DNA from: an uncultured Bacteroidota bacterium
GTDB lineage: Bacteria > Bacteroidota > Bacteroidia > Bacteroidales > WCHB1-69
Length of the DNA: 62,063 bases
Reading direction: 5' to 3'
Assembly: GCA_902802755.1 (NCBI GenBank)
Contig: CADCNH010000009.1
Span: forward strand, 1 to 62,063
The position numbers were made by a program, and so were the translations under genes. The notes beneath the pieces were generated by a model, which saw nothing but the letters and a program-made list of their open reading frames with translations, made no database searches and had not been told where the DNA came from. Shown piece by piece: positions 52,732 through 61,135 of the stretch (its first letter is position 1; every line of letters starts with the position of its first letter).

Positions 52732-52749
52732 ATTTTTCCACACAACCTA

Positions 52750-52757
52750 CAAATATA
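52750..52757 (-). promoter_or_regulatory. -7 promoter element of large FISUMP gene
   Basis: TATATTTG on the minus strand, embedded in a ~45-base block very similar to that at 56175-56220, implying a common promoter type. Confidence 0.5.
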
Positions 52758-52815
52758 CAAAATTTTTAATTTTAAACTTTTTTCTTTTTTATTTGAAATA
52801 TAATTATTCGTTTTG

Positions 52816-52910
52816 TTAACACCTGACCACCACATAATGGAAATACCAAAACTAATGCTAATTATCTCCCCATAAATCTATATTTCAACAAGACTAAAAA
52901 AGAAAAATCC
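52816..52910 (+). repeat. Diverged relic of MITE-like right end
   Basis: AACACCTGACCACCAC, CTAATGCTA, CTCCCCATAAATCTA and CAACAAGACTAAAAA follow the order of the right end at 16165-16250. The terminal GGGATAATTCCG is decayed. Confidence 0.5.
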
Positions 52911-52941
52911 CTCCCCAAAAATAAGTGCACCCTGAAAGATG

Positions 52942-52974
52942 AAAAAAAAGAGCCGCCATTGCTGACGACTCTTT
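52942..52974 (-). terminator. Intrinsic terminator after FISUMP gene
   Basis: On the minus strand AGAGTCGTC pairs with GGCGGCTCT (two G-U pairs) and is followed by eight T. Located about 35 bases after the stop at 53008. Confidence 0.8.
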
Positions 52975-53007
52975 CGACTTGTTATATATGTTGATATAAC
53001 TTCATCG

Positions 53008-54555
53008 TTAATTTCGAACACAACGAACCGAGAACCCGTCGCTCTTACCTTGGTAGTTTCTGTACACGCTGGCGTTATCGTAGTCGAGACGGTGACGGTA
53101 GGCGTCGGAGTCATTATATTCCGTAGCACTCCATAAGCTGGCGCTGTTGCCAAAATTGGCGTAACGGTTGCTGTAGTAGCCGCCGGCGGGAAAAGCCGAA
53201 AAACCCGTTGCATTGTTATCGTTAGGGGTGTTGCCCACAGCACAAGTGGTACCGTTGGTGTTCCATCCTGTCGTGGAGGCCAAGGCTTTAGCTATATAGG
53301 TGTTGTTGTAGCATTGGTAATCAGCCTGGCCCATAACATAAGTCTCCAACTGCGTCCACTCAGCATCGCTCGGCACATGCCAACCAACGGGGCAGATACC
53401 CTGAACGCCACTGGGATTAGCATTGCTGCTACTTGCCCCGTTCATTACCGCTACCCAATTGTACAAATAACCGTAGGTGGCAACATTGTTCATGTCATCA
53501 TTGGGAGCACAACGATAAGCAGTTTCAATGGATGTGGAGGTGACATCCTCTATGGTTGTCCCATTGCTGTACTTCGTGGTACGCAGATTCTCCGCCATCC
53601 AGCACTGCTCGCCAATTTTAATAGTATTGTACTCATTGCCTTCAATATCTTTTACTTTGTTTGTGCCACATTCAAATGGGAGACGTGCTTCAAGCTCAGC
53701 AATATATCTGCACAAGCTGTCAAACAGGAACATGAGGTCTTTGTATGAAACAGCCTGCATCTCGTCTTTGGTGTATTCGAGGGTGGTCTGGTTCACTGCC
53801 TGCGGAACAATAACGGTATCGCTGAATACCGTCTTGTGACCGGAGAATGTATTGTCGCCAGTGAAAGTGTTGTCATCGGCTTTTGTGGCATAATCATCCA
53901 TATTAGGTTTATTCAAAATCACTGCAGCTCCGCTGGAGGCTTCCCAGTCTGCGTTCACTTGAGCGGGGATTATGACCTCGCTGTTGCCAGCCTGGTTGGC
54001 AGTAAAGGTAACAGTTGTTCCCGTACCGTATGTAATGGACAGGGTTCCGTCATTCACAGTGGGAATGGCCCCACGGATGGCGGCAGCGGTGTCAACCAGG
54101 GCACTACGGACATTGACGGAGACCGTGTCGATATTGCCTTGCAGCAACAGACTGTCGGCCTTGATTTTGTTGTAGATGGCCTCTACGGTGGCACCACCCG
54201 GATTCACATCGGAGGCGTACAAAGCGTAGGGCACAGCCGTCACGGGCACCGTGTTGGTCAACATCTCCGAACCTATGGTCACCTCTGTCGTAATACTCGC
54301 GTTGCTCCAATCGATGGCGTCAAAACCGGCCTCATTTCCAATGGTCAGCGATATTAGACCGTTGGCATTGGATTGAACGTTTGTGAAGGTCTCCACATAG
54401 CTGCCTATCGTCACCTTCACCGCCACCGTCGTGTTGGCAGCTAAGCGGTTGTTGCCGTCTCTCACCACAGCCTGATAGCTGATCTTTCCGGTGCTCTGGG
54501 CCATCAACGACAAACCCAGCATCACCATTACAATAAGCGATAAAAGTTTTTTCAT
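53008..54555 (-). CDS. Secreted FISUMP domain protein
   Basis: The 515-residue product has a signal peptide (LIVMVMLGLSLMAQ). An N-terminal beta domain (about 20-115; GKISYQAVVRDGNNRLAANT) is of the kind found at the start of many Bacteroidota tail-fibre-like surface proteins. A middle region (about 125-285) follows and includes a short collagen-free linker (LNKPNMDDYATKADDNTFTG). The C-terminal FISUMP domain is at about 300-515 (IKIGEQCWMAENLRTTKYS, GICPVGWHVPSDAEW, NATGFSAFPAGG, GFSVRCVRN). Its last 60 codons share the frame of the 12746 gene but vary at NNY codons. It probably sits in one transcript with the gene upstream (54673-55947). Confidence 0.87.
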   Translation of the reverse strand: MKKLLSLIVMVMLGLSLMAQSTGKISYQAVVRDGNNRLAANTTVAVKVTIGSYVETFTNVQSNANGLISLTIGNEAGFDAIDWSNASITTEVTIGSEMLTNTVPVTAVPYALYASDVNPGGATVEAIYNKIKADSLLLQGNIDTVSVNVRSALVDTAAAIRGAIPTVNDGTLSITYGTGTTVTFTANQAGNSEVIIPAQVNADWEASSGAAVILNKPNMDDYATKADDNTFTGDNTFSGHKTVFSDTVIVPQAVNQTTLEYTKDEMQAVSYKDLMFLFDSLCRYIAELEARLPFECGTNKVKDIEGNEYNTIKIGEQCWMAENLRTTKYSNGTTIEDVTSTSIETAYRCAPNDDMNNVATYGYLYNWVAVMNGASSSNANPSGVQGICPVGWHVPSDAEWTQLETYVMGQADYQCYNNTYIAKALASTTGWNTNGTTCAVGNTPNDNNATGFSAFPAGGYYSNRYANFGNSASLWSATEYNDSDAYRHRLDYDNASVYRNYQGKSDGFSVRCVRN

Positions 54556-54672
54556 TGTTGTTTATTTTTGAATATTATTGTTTTTTCCTTATTGTCTTAT
54601 TTCTGAACCCAATGCCATCAAGCAACCTTGAGGATTCCAACTTTCAGTTTTCAGTTTTCAACTTTCAGTTTG

Positions 54673-55947
54673 TTAGTCATTGAGTTCAGAACCGTCGTCG
54701 GCGTACATCTGGTTTTTGACGCAACGGACGCTGATGCCGTTTTCAACTGTCATGTCGTCCATGATGAACTTGTTGCAGCCAAACATCATCGAGCACACCC
54801 AGCATTCGCTATAGCCGTGTTTCACGCTGCTCCAGAAGAAGGTGGCGCCCAGCATCTCCTCGAAACGGCCCGTGGAATGGCTATACAGACCGGCGGGCAG
54901 GGCATAGAAGCCAGTGCCCGTGTCATGGCCCGGCACCAGCCACAGGATGTCGGACATCATATCCAGAGCATCCACTCCATTCAGGCCCTCCATGTTGGCA
55001 GAGTCTGGTATATGCCAGCCCAGAGGGCAGATTCCCGTTACAAAATTGCTATTAGCGGTCTTGGCGGGCTCGGCGTCACTGCCTTCCGGCACTTTCACCG
55101 CGGCATACCAGTTGTAAAGGCGGCCGTATGTCTCCAGGTTGAGGGTCTCGTCACCATGGCCTTCCTCATTGTATATCATGCTGGGGGCCTCGCTCCCGTC
55201 GGCATAATGCGTGGTCTTCATGTTCTTCTTTGTCCAGCAGTAACGCATCGGGGCGTCTCCCACATACAACGAGGCATACTCGTTGCCATCGGCGTCTTTC
55301 ACCATGCCGCCGCACAGGTTCACGAAGAAGTGCCTGATACTATCGCAACCGTGGTCCACCGTCGTCAGCTCATACACATTGGGACCGCCATGGAGGGCCT
55401 GATCGATGCCTGCGGGGATCAGCAGCACATTGTGGGCGTAGTCGGTCACTATCTCCGCAGAGTCCAGGTACAGGGTGTCAAAAAGCTCGTAGATCGGCCA
55501 CACGTCCAGCATCAGCGTGGTCAGGCTGTCGTAGTTATACTGCGCGTCCCAGTTGTAATGGCCCGCCTCGTATGACGTCGAGTCGTAGCGGCCCGCCGGG
55601 AACACGTTGATGACCTCGCCCCGGAAAACGATGTCCTCGCCGTCGTATACCAGGAAGAAGCCCGTCGAGTCCTTCACATGGGCCGGGCTCACGGCGAGGG
55701 AGTCGTTCTGGCAGCCCGCAAGCTCCATGTCAACGCGGATCAGCTGGGCCTGCATGATGCCCTCCGACGTGGAGTACGAGTCCGTGTTGCTGGGCTGGCT
55801 GTAGAACGGAAGGCCGATAACGAAACTCGTGTTACCCACCTCGCCGCCTGCGACGCCAAAGCCGTAGGCGAACTTGCCGTAGTCGCCCTGGGCGCTCATC
55901 AGCACCACTACAAGCAGCAAACCTGAAATCAGTAATAATTTTCTCAT
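54673..55947 (-). CDS. Secreted FISUMP domain protein, divergent
   Basis: The 424-residue product has a signal peptide (LLLISGLLLVVVLMSAQ). Its first half (about 20-200) is a beta-rich region of unknown type containing GVAGGEVGNTSFVIG-like start, as in Bacteroidota surface proteins with a T9SS partner role. The second half is a FISUMP domain (about 205-424; VGDAPMRYCWTKKNMKTTHYAD, YGRLYNWYAAV, GICPLGWHIPD, GTGFYALPAGL, GISVRCVKNQ). Its variable segment does not show the Asn/Tyr/Asp/Ser pattern of the neighbouring genes. Codon use is strongly GC-rich at third positions, unlike the adjacent AT-rich leader. Confidence 0.83.
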   Translation of the reverse strand: MRKLLLISGLLLVVVLMSAQGDYGKFAYGFGVAGGEVGNTSFVIGLPFYSQPSNTDSYSTSEGIMQAQLIRVDMELAGCQNDSLAVSPAHVKDSTGFFLVYDGEDIVFRGEVINVFPAGRYDSTSYEAGHYNWDAQYNYDSLTTLMLDVWPIYELFDTLYLDSAEIVTDYAHNVLLIPAGIDQALHGGPNVYELTTVDHGCDSIRHFFVNLCGGMVKDADGNEYASLYVGDAPMRYCWTKKNMKTTHYADGSEAPSMIYNEEGHGDETLNLETYGRLYNWYAAVKVPEGSDAEPAKTANSNFVTGICPLGWHIPDSANMEGLNGVDALDMMSDILWLVPGHDTGTGFYALPAGLYSHSTGRFEEMLGATFFWSSVKHGYSECWVCSMMFGCNKFIMDDMTVENGISVRCVKNQMYADDGSELND

Positions 55948-56182
55948 TGTTGTTCGTTTATTACTCCTATTGTTATTTATTCCTTTTTCTCTTTACGGAT
56001 TTGTCAACTACTCCGTTTTTTTACAACACCCAGTATTATAACATCAAACTGTATCAAAAAAAAATTTCGTTTTTTTGACAATTTTCTCCCTTCCCGAAAA
56101 AACATCATTTTTTATAAGTATCTGATCAACAATATAAAAAAAATCCATACCGCCTTATAAAAAACTTATATCTTATAATTTA

Positions 56183-56190
56183 CAAATATA
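56183..56190 (-). promoter_or_regulatory. -7 promoter element of FISUMP gene at 55947
   Basis: TATATTTG with TTTG 17 bases upstream on the minus strand. The surrounding TACAAATATACAAAAT..TTTTAATTT..AAAC block matches 52748-52780. Confidence 0.55.
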
Positions 56191-56300
56191 CAAAATACTT
56201 TTAATTTCAAACATTTTTCTTTTAATTAAAAACCACGAATGCTGTTACAAACAGTCTCCCTTTGCATGGGATATCTCTATATCCCAAAATTGTAAAATAA

Positions 56301-56330
56301 AAAAAACGGGACCCCTTTCGGAATCCCGTT
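56301..56330 (-). terminator. Intrinsic terminator of the rpsF-rpsR-rplI operon
   Basis: On the minus strand AACGGGA and TCCCGTT form the lower stem with an inner CC/GG pair, followed by a T-run (TTTTTTTTATTTT region). Located 26 bases after the rplI stop. Confidence 0.85.
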
Positions 56331-56356
56331 TGTCCATGAAGTATGACTTCAGAAGA

Positions 56357-56812
56357 CTACTCTTCTGCCACCACTTCGAGGTTCAAGTTGACCTTGTTGA
56401 AGTCCTTGTGCAGGTTCACCACAGCGGTGTAGTTGCCCAATTCCTTGATATGGTCTTCCTTGATGATGATTTTCTTACGGTCGATTTCAATACCGTGTTG
56501 TTCTTTCAGGGCATTGGCCACTGCGATATTGTTCACTGAGCCGAAGATAGTGCCTTTTTCAGAAGCCTTGGTGAAAATCTTAACGGTGAGACCGTCAATC
56601 TTACCAGCCATGAATTCAGCTTCTTTTCTAATTTTCTCAGCTTTGAAAGCGCGTTGCTTCAAAGTTTCGGCCAACATTTTCTTATTGGGTTCGGTTGCCA
56701 AAATTGCCAATCCTTGGGGAATAAGGTAATTTCTGGCATAGCCGTCTTTCACTTTAACGATTTCGTCGGCATAACCGAGATTCTGAACGTCTTGTTTCAA
56801 TATAATTTCCAT
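56357..56812 (-). CDS. rplI: 50S ribosomal protein bL9
   Basis: bL9 binds domain V of 23S rRNA near the L1 stalk base and helps keep reading frame. The 151-residue protein has the conserved N-terminal MEIILKQDVQNLGYADEIVKVKDGYARNYLIPQG (read in parts), a long central helix (MLAETLKQRAFKAEKIRKEA) and the C-terminal domain (TIFGSVNNIAVANAL). Third gene of the operon, 14 bases after rpsR, with a GGAGG site at ideal spacing. Confidence 0.97.
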   Translation of the reverse strand: MEIILKQDVQNLGYADEIVKVKDGYARNYLIPQGLAILATEPNKKMLAETLKQRAFKAEKIRKEAEFMAGKIDGLTVKIFTKASEKGTIFGSVNNIAVANALKEQHGIEIDRKKIIIKEDHIKELGNYTAVVNLHKDFNKVNLNLEVVAEE

Positions 56813-56819
56813 TGCTGTT

Positions 56820-56824
56820 CCTCC
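56820..56824 (-). promoter_or_regulatory. Strong Shine-Dalgarno site of rplI
   Basis: AAGGAGG on the minus strand, seven-base spacing (AACAGCA) to the ATG. Confidence 0.7.
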
Positions 56825-56826
56825 TT

Positions 56827-57102
56827 TTAGTTGTTTGACTTCAAGTTATCAGTTACGAAAGGAAGTAAGGCAAGGTGTCTTGCTCTCTTCACGGCCTGAG
56901 CCACTTTCTTTTGGAATTTCAATGAAGTACCGGTCAAACGGCGAGGCAGGATTCTACCTTGCTCGTTGACGAATTTCTTCAAAAATTCAGCATCTTTATA
57001 GTCGATGTATTTGATACCGCTCTTTTTGAAACGGCAATATTTTTTCTTCTTGATATCAACCGCAATAGGGGTCAAATATTTGATTTCATTATTTGTTGCC
57101 AT
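56827..57102 (-). CDS. rpsR: 30S ribosomal protein bS18
   Basis: bS18 pairs with bS6 on the 30S platform. The 91-residue protein shows [32 protein letters not shown] and [11 protein letters not shown]. In Bacteroidota ribosomes bS18 with bS6 and bS21 forms the pocket that hides the anti-Shine-Dalgarno sequence. The gene itself has a perfect Shine-Dalgarno site between the rpsF stop and its ATG. Second gene of the operon. Confidence 0.97.
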   Translation of the reverse strand: MATNNEIKYLTPIAVDIKKKKYCRFKKSGIKYIDYKDAEFLKKFVNEQGRILPRRLTGTSLKFQKKVAQAVKRARHLALLPFVTDNLKSNN

Positions 57103-57109
57103 GTTCTAT

Positions 57110-57114
57110 CCTCC
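57110..57114 (-). promoter_or_regulatory. Strong Shine-Dalgarno site of rpsR
   Basis: GGAGG directly after the rpsF TAA, seven-base spacing (ATAGAAC) to the rpsR ATG. Confidence 0.75.
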
Positions 57115-57462
57115 TTATTCAGCTTTAGGTTCTTTTTTCAGGTTACGTCTCTTTTCGCTGTATGCGATAGCGTGCTTGTCCAATGCAACGGTCAGGTATC
57201 TCAGGACTCTCTCGTCACGACGATACTGCAGTTCCAGTTCTTTTACCAAGCTACCTTCAGCTTTGAATTCAAAAAGGTGGTAAAATCCGGAGGATTTCTT
57301 CTGGATGGGATACTCGAATTTACGCAGTCCCCAGTCCTCTTCATGAACCATTTCCGCACCATTGCTGGTGAGAATGTTCTCAAATTTCTTTACCGTTTCC
57401 TTCATCTGATCATCAGATAAAACGGGCGTCATAATGAAAACGGTTTCGTACTGATTCAACAT
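57115..57462 (-). CDS. rpsF: 30S ribosomal protein bS6
   Basis: bS6 binds 16S rRNA as a heterodimer with bS18. The 115-residue protein starts [20 protein letters not shown] and contains [25 protein letters not shown] and [14 protein letters not shown]. An in-frame ATG at 57600 lies upstream of the promoter element and would add a non-family extension, so ATG 57462 is used. No Shine-Dalgarno sequence precedes it, unlike rpsR and rplI. First gene of the operon. Confidence 0.96.
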   Translation of the reverse strand: MLNQYETVFIMTPVLSDDQMKETVKKFENILTSNGAEMVHEEDWGLRKFEYPIQKKSSGFYHLFEFKAEGSLVKELELQYRRDERVLRYLTVALDKHAIAYSEKRRNLKKEPKAE

Positions 57463-57509
57463 AATTTTTACTTTTTTTGGTTTATTAAAATGGTTAATTT
57501 TTGGGGCTG

Positions 57510-57517
57510 CAAAAATA
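57510..57517 (-). promoter_or_regulatory. -7 promoter element of the rpsF operon
   Basis: TATTTTTG on the minus strand, 47 bases before the rpsF ATG. Confidence 0.6.
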
Positions 57518-57725
57518 CAACTTTTTTTGATACGAACAACGGGGTGTTGATTTTTTTCGTGGAGACGTGAAAACGGGGAGGCGGGGAGGCGGGGAGACAC
57601 TCGCTCCGCTCGTTCGTGGAGACAGAATTTCTTATCGCCTTAACGAATGCACGCAGTGTATGTCTTAACACCTTAACGTATAGACGAAAAGTAAAGGCGC
57701 ATACGAATAATACAAACGTTTTTCG

Positions 57726-57733
57726 TATTTTTG
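57726..57733 (+). promoter_or_regulatory. -7 promoter element of prmC
   Basis: TATTTTTG only four bases before the prmC ATG (57738), implying an almost leaderless mRNA if this ATG is the start. Confidence 0.55.
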
Positions 57734-57737
57734 CAGC

Positions 57738-58673
57738 ATGAATTCTACGCTGGGAGAAATTAGGGATTTGTTGCTGTCTTCCTTACATATATTATATGAT
57801 AAGAGGGAAGCTTCGGCTATTGCAAATTATTACTTCGCGGAAAAATGGGGCCTGAATTCTTACGAATTCGCACTTCATCGTGGACAAATTTTCCCGGAAG
57901 AACGCTTACCCATAGTGAAAACAGATTTCCAACGCCTGCAAAATGGAGAACCTGTACAGTATGTGGTCGGAAAGGCGAACTTCTATGATTTAACACTGAC
58001 TGTCAATCCTTTGGTGCTGATACCACGACCTGAAACAGAAGAATTAGTGCAAATGCTATTGCAAACATTATCTTCTCATTCCTCTCTTTCCAACTGCGAG
58101 TACGCAATTGATCACGATGCCTCCAACGGTGAGGACACAGTTGGTTACGATGACACCCTTCCCTGCCGCATCCTCGATTTCTGCACGGGAAGCGGCGCCA
58201 TTGCCATCGCTTTGGCAAAATATTTGCCAGAAGCGGAAGTATGGGCCACCGACTATAGCCGCGAGATTCTCGAACTGGCACAACAAAATGCGAAGGACAA
58301 CAAGGTGGAAGTCAATTTTGTGCAACACGACCTCCTGCGCGACGGGACAGAAACATTGCATGGTCCCTACCAGGCTCTCATCAGCAATCCTCCGTATATT
58401 CCGCAATCACATAAAGCCCTGCTGCACAAGAATGTGACGGAGCACGAACCGGCAGAAGCCCTTTTTGTGCCAGATGACAAGCCCCTGCTTTTTTACGAAC
58501 GCATCGCTCTGTTAGGCAAAGTATTACTTGCCGACAACGGCCTGCTATATATGGAAACACACGAAAACTTTCACGATAAATTGGAGTCTATGTTGCTTCA
58601 ATTTCATTATCATCATATAGAAAAAATAAAAGACCTTAACGGGAAACCCCGTTTCATCACTTGCAAAAACTGA
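57738..58673 (+). CDS. prmC: Peptide chain release factor N5-glutamine methyltransferase
   Basis: PrmC methylates the glutamine of the GGQ motif in release factors, using SAM. The 311-residue protein has an N-terminal helical domain (about 1-75), the class I SAM fold (ILDFCTGSGAIAIALAKYLPEAEVWATDYS, read in parts) and the substrate motif NPPY at 217-220. A segment of about 30 residues (SNCEYAIDHDASNGEDTVGYDD) is inserted before the SAM motif and is not typical of the family. The ATG is chosen because no other start lies downstream within the conserved N terminus; it is followed by the antiporter gene after six bases. Confidence 0.93.
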   Translation: MNSTLGEIRDLLLSSLHILYDKREASAIANYYFAEKWGLNSYEFALHRGQIFPEERLPIVKTDFQRLQNGEPVQYVVGKANFYDLTLTVNPLVLIPRPETEELVQMLLQTLSSHSSLSNCEYAIDHDASNGEDTVGYDDTLPCRILDFCTGSGAIAIALAKYLPEAEVWATDYSREILELAQQNAKDNKVEVNFVQHDLLRDGTETLHGPYQALISNPPYIPQSHKALLHKNVTEHEPAEALFVPDDKPLLFYERIALLGKVLLADNGLLYMETHENFHDKLESMLLQFHYHHIEKIKDLNGKPRFITCKN

Positions 58674-58679
58674 TTATCT

Positions 58680-60416
58680 ATGGGAGAAAACATGAATTTG
58701 GTAGAAGACCTTGCGCTGATTCTGATTTCAGCGGGTGTTATTACCATTATTTTTAAACTGCTCAAACAACCTCTGGTTTTAGGATACATCGTGGCGGGTT
58801 TCATTGTGGGACCGCATTTCGGCTTATTCCCCACAGTTTTTGACACGGCCAGCATTGAGGAGTGGTCGGAAATCGGTATCATCTTCCTCATGTTCGCCTT
58901 GGGTTTGGAATTCAGCTTCAAGAAATTGCTAAAGATGGGCAGTACCGCCATTATTGCGGCAGCCATCGAAATCATCCTAATGATCGGCATCGGCGCCTTG
59001 TCGGGCTACCTGATGCACTGGAGTCTGATGGAATGCATCTTTCTCGGCGGTATGTTAGCCATGTCGTCCACAACCATCATTATCAAGGCCTTTGAAGATT
59101 TAAAGCTGAAAAAAGAGCCTTTCGCCGACCTTACCATGGTCATCCTGATTATCCAGGACATAGTCGCCATCGTGATGATGGTGTTGCTGTCAACCGCCGC
59201 CGCCTCAAAGCAATTCCAAGGCCAAGAGATGTTGACCGTCATCGCCAAGCTGATGTTCTTCCTGATTTTATGGTTTGTGGTGGGTATCGCCATAATCCCA
59301 ACCTTCTTCCGGAAAGCAAAAAGATACATCAACGATGAAACCCTGCTCATTATTTCCATCGGTTTATGTTTCGGCATGGTGGTATTCGCCAATTATGTGG
59401 GATTTTCTTCCGCTTTGGGTGCCTTCGTCATGGGATCTATCATCTGCGAAACTGTTGAAGGGGAACATATTGAGAAAATCACCAAGGGCACCAAGGACCT
59501 TTTTGGCGCCATTTTCTTCGTGTCGGTCGGTATGATGGTTGACCCCGACATATTGGTTAACTACTGGAAACCCATTCTCTTCTTAACCATCATCACCTTG
59601 GTTGTCAAGGCCTTCATTTCCACAGGCAGTGTTCTGGTGGCTGGCGAGTCGCTGAATGTATCGGTCAAAACCGGTTTCAGCCTGTCTCAGATTGGTGAAT
59701 TTGCCTTCATTATTGCCTCTTTAGGTGTATCGTTAGGCGTGTTAAATAATTACATTTATCCTGTCATTGTAGCCGTTTCGGTCATCACCACCTTCACCAC
59801 ACCCTACTGTATCCGTTTGGCCGACCCGTTTACGCGATTTGTGGAGCGAAAGCTTCCGGCAAATGTCAAGAAGACCTTGGATGATTACAGTTTAGTGGGC
59901 AAAGGTCCCCGGAAACCAGGAGCTTGGGGCACTATTCTCAAAAAATCGCTACTGAGAACGGCCATTTTCGGCATTCTCTGCTTCTCCATCACCTTTGTCG
60001 CCTTCCATTATTTTTACCCATTTATGATTAATCTTTTGGAGAAATATATTCCCGTCAACTATATCAACATCATCAATGCATTCATTTTGCTGACTTTCAT
60101 TTCCCCATTCCTCTATGGTTTGATGAGCAACAAACACTCCACCCAGGCCCTTTACGCCCAATTATGGAGGGATGGACAGTTGAACCGTGTTGGGATTGTT
60201 GCCTGGACTATCTTCCGTATTATCCTGGCCTGCTTCTTTGTGATGGTCATTCTATCAAAATCATTCAGATTCACCAAGTTCGTGGTGTTCCTGCTGGCAT
60301 TGGTTATTGTGATGTTCTTCCTATTCTCCCGTCGCACCCTGCATAGATTTACGGCAATCGAAGACAATTTCATGGCTAATCTGAACGCCAAAGAGCAAGA
60401 TTCAGAACAACAATAA
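58680..60416 (+). CDS. Monovalent cation:proton antiporter-2 (KefB-type) membrane protein
   Basis: The 578-residue protein has about twelve hydrophobic helices and the Na+/H+ exchanger (CPA2) fold: LGYIVAGFIVGPHFG, IGIIFLMFALGLEFSFKKL, GGMLAMSSTTIIIKAF, LIIQDIVAIVMMVLL and GAFVMGSIICE. It exchanges K+ or Na+ for H+ at the cytoplasmic membrane. The C-terminal third (about 400-578) has more hydrophobic helices in place of the TrkA-N nucleotide-binding domain of KefB/C, so regulation by NAD or glutathione adducts is not expected. Follows prmC closely and is probably co-transcribed, with the nucleotidyltransferase 11 bases downstream. Confidence 0.92.
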   Translation: MGENMNLVEDLALILISAGVITIIFKLLKQPLVLGYIVAGFIVGPHFGLFPTVFDTASIEEWSEIGIIFLMFALGLEFSFKKLLKMGSTAIIAAAIEIILMIGIGALSGYLMHWSLMECIFLGGMLAMSSTTIIIKAFEDLKLKKEPFADLTMVILIIQDIVAIVMMVLLSTAAASKQFQGQEMLTVIAKLMFFLILWFVVGIAIIPTFFRKAKRYINDETLLIISIGLCFGMVVFANYVGFSSALGAFVMGSIICETVEGEHIEKITKGTKDLFGAIFFVSVGMMVDPDILVNYWKPILFLTIITLVVKAFISTGSVLVAGESLNVSVKTGFSLSQIGEFAFIIASLGVSLGVLNNYIYPVIVAVSVITTFTTPYCIRLADPFTRFVERKLPANVKKTLDDYSLVGKGPRKPGAWGTILKKSLLRTAIFGILCFSITFVAFHYFYPFMINLLEKYIPVNYINIINAFILLTFISPFLYGLMSNKHSTQALYAQLWRDGQLNRVGIVAWTIFRIILACFFVMVILSKSFRFTKFVVFLLALVIVMFFLFSRRTLHRFTAIEDNFMANLNAKEQDSEQQ

Positions 60417-60427
60417 TCGCCAAACAA

Positions 60428-61135
60428 ATGAACAATAACATCTCCGCTATGATTTTTGCCGCAGGTCTGGGCACTCGCCTTTACCCGCTGACAGCAGACA
60501 AGCCGAAAGCTTTGGTGGAATACCAAGGCAAACCATTGATAGAATATGTTTTACAGAAAATCATTGATGCGGGTATACAGCACATTGTTGTTAATGTCCA
60601 TCATTTTCCAGACCTGATTATCAACTACCTGAAAAAGCATCTCCACGAGGCTGAGATTGAAATTTCTGATGAAAGGGATTACCTGCGTGATACCGGTGGT
60701 GGACTGAAATTCGCCGCACCCCTACTCGCCAACAGTGAACATATTCTGCTGCACAATGTGGATATTCTGTCTGACCTTGACTTACGGCAGCTTATTGATT
60801 ATCATGTCCACCATGAAGCTTTGGCCACCTTGGCGGTGCGACAGCGCAAAACCTCCCGCTATTTCCTGTTCGACGATGACATGAACCTATGCGGCTGGCA
60901 GAATAACAAAACTGGTGAGGAAATCCGTTCCAAAGCAGCTGACACATACGCACCCTACGCCTTCAGCGGCATCCATATCGTGCATCGTGAGCTCATAGAC
61001 CTGACTCCTTCCGCGGAAAAGCAGTCCATCACTCCGATATATCTTGAGCTGGCCAAGGAACACAGCATCAAGGGTTTTCTCCACAATGAAGGTCATTGGA
61101 AAGATATGGGGAAGATTGAGGACTTTAACAGTTGA
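60428..61135 (+). CDS. Sugar nucleotidyltransferase (MurU/GMPP-like)
   Basis: The 235-residue protein is a short nucleotidyltransferase of the left-handed Rossmann type: MIFAAGLGTRLYPLTADKPKAL carries the GxGTRLxPLT..PK signature, followed by HIVVNVHHFPD, DTGGGL, LHNVDILSDLD (metal-binding Asp) and YAFSGIHIV. No C-terminal beta helix is present, which resembles MurNAc-1-phosphate uridylyltransferase (MurU) and related NDP-sugar enzymes. The exact sugar is unknown; a wall-recycling role is possible. Third gene of the prmC unit. Confidence 0.9.
   Translation: MNNNISAMIFAAGLGTRLYPLTADKPKALVEYQGKPLIEYVLQKIIDAGIQHIVVNVHHFPDLIINYLKKHLHEAEIEISDERDYLRDTGGGLKFAAPLLANSEHILLHNVDILSDLDLRQLIDYHVHHEALATLAVRQRKTSRYFLFDDDMNLCGWQNNKTGEEIRSKAADTYAPYAFSGIHIVHRELIDLTPSAEKQSITPIYLELAKEHSIKGFLHNEGHWKDMGKIEDFNS

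Larger units (their letters stand above)
52505..53007. other. AT-rich 5' leader and upstream region of FISUMP gene
   Basis: 503 bases without a gene. It holds the -7 element at 52750, a leader of about 240 bases with a hairpin followed by a T-run, a relic of the MITE-like right end (52816-52910) and the terminator of the upstream FISUMP gene (52942-52974). Base composition is very AT-rich (52505-52800). Confidence 0.6.
55948..56356. other. AT-rich leader of FISUMP gene and rplI 3' region
   Basis: 409 bases without a gene: a leader of about 230 bases for the 55947 gene with several T-runs, its promoter block at 56175-56220, and the rplI terminator at 56301-56330. Confidence 0.55.

Noticed and set aside
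55948..56183. Riboswitch in the FISUMP leader
   Set aside because: The leader is AT-rich with T-runs but shows no conserved core of a known riboswitch class that I can recognise.
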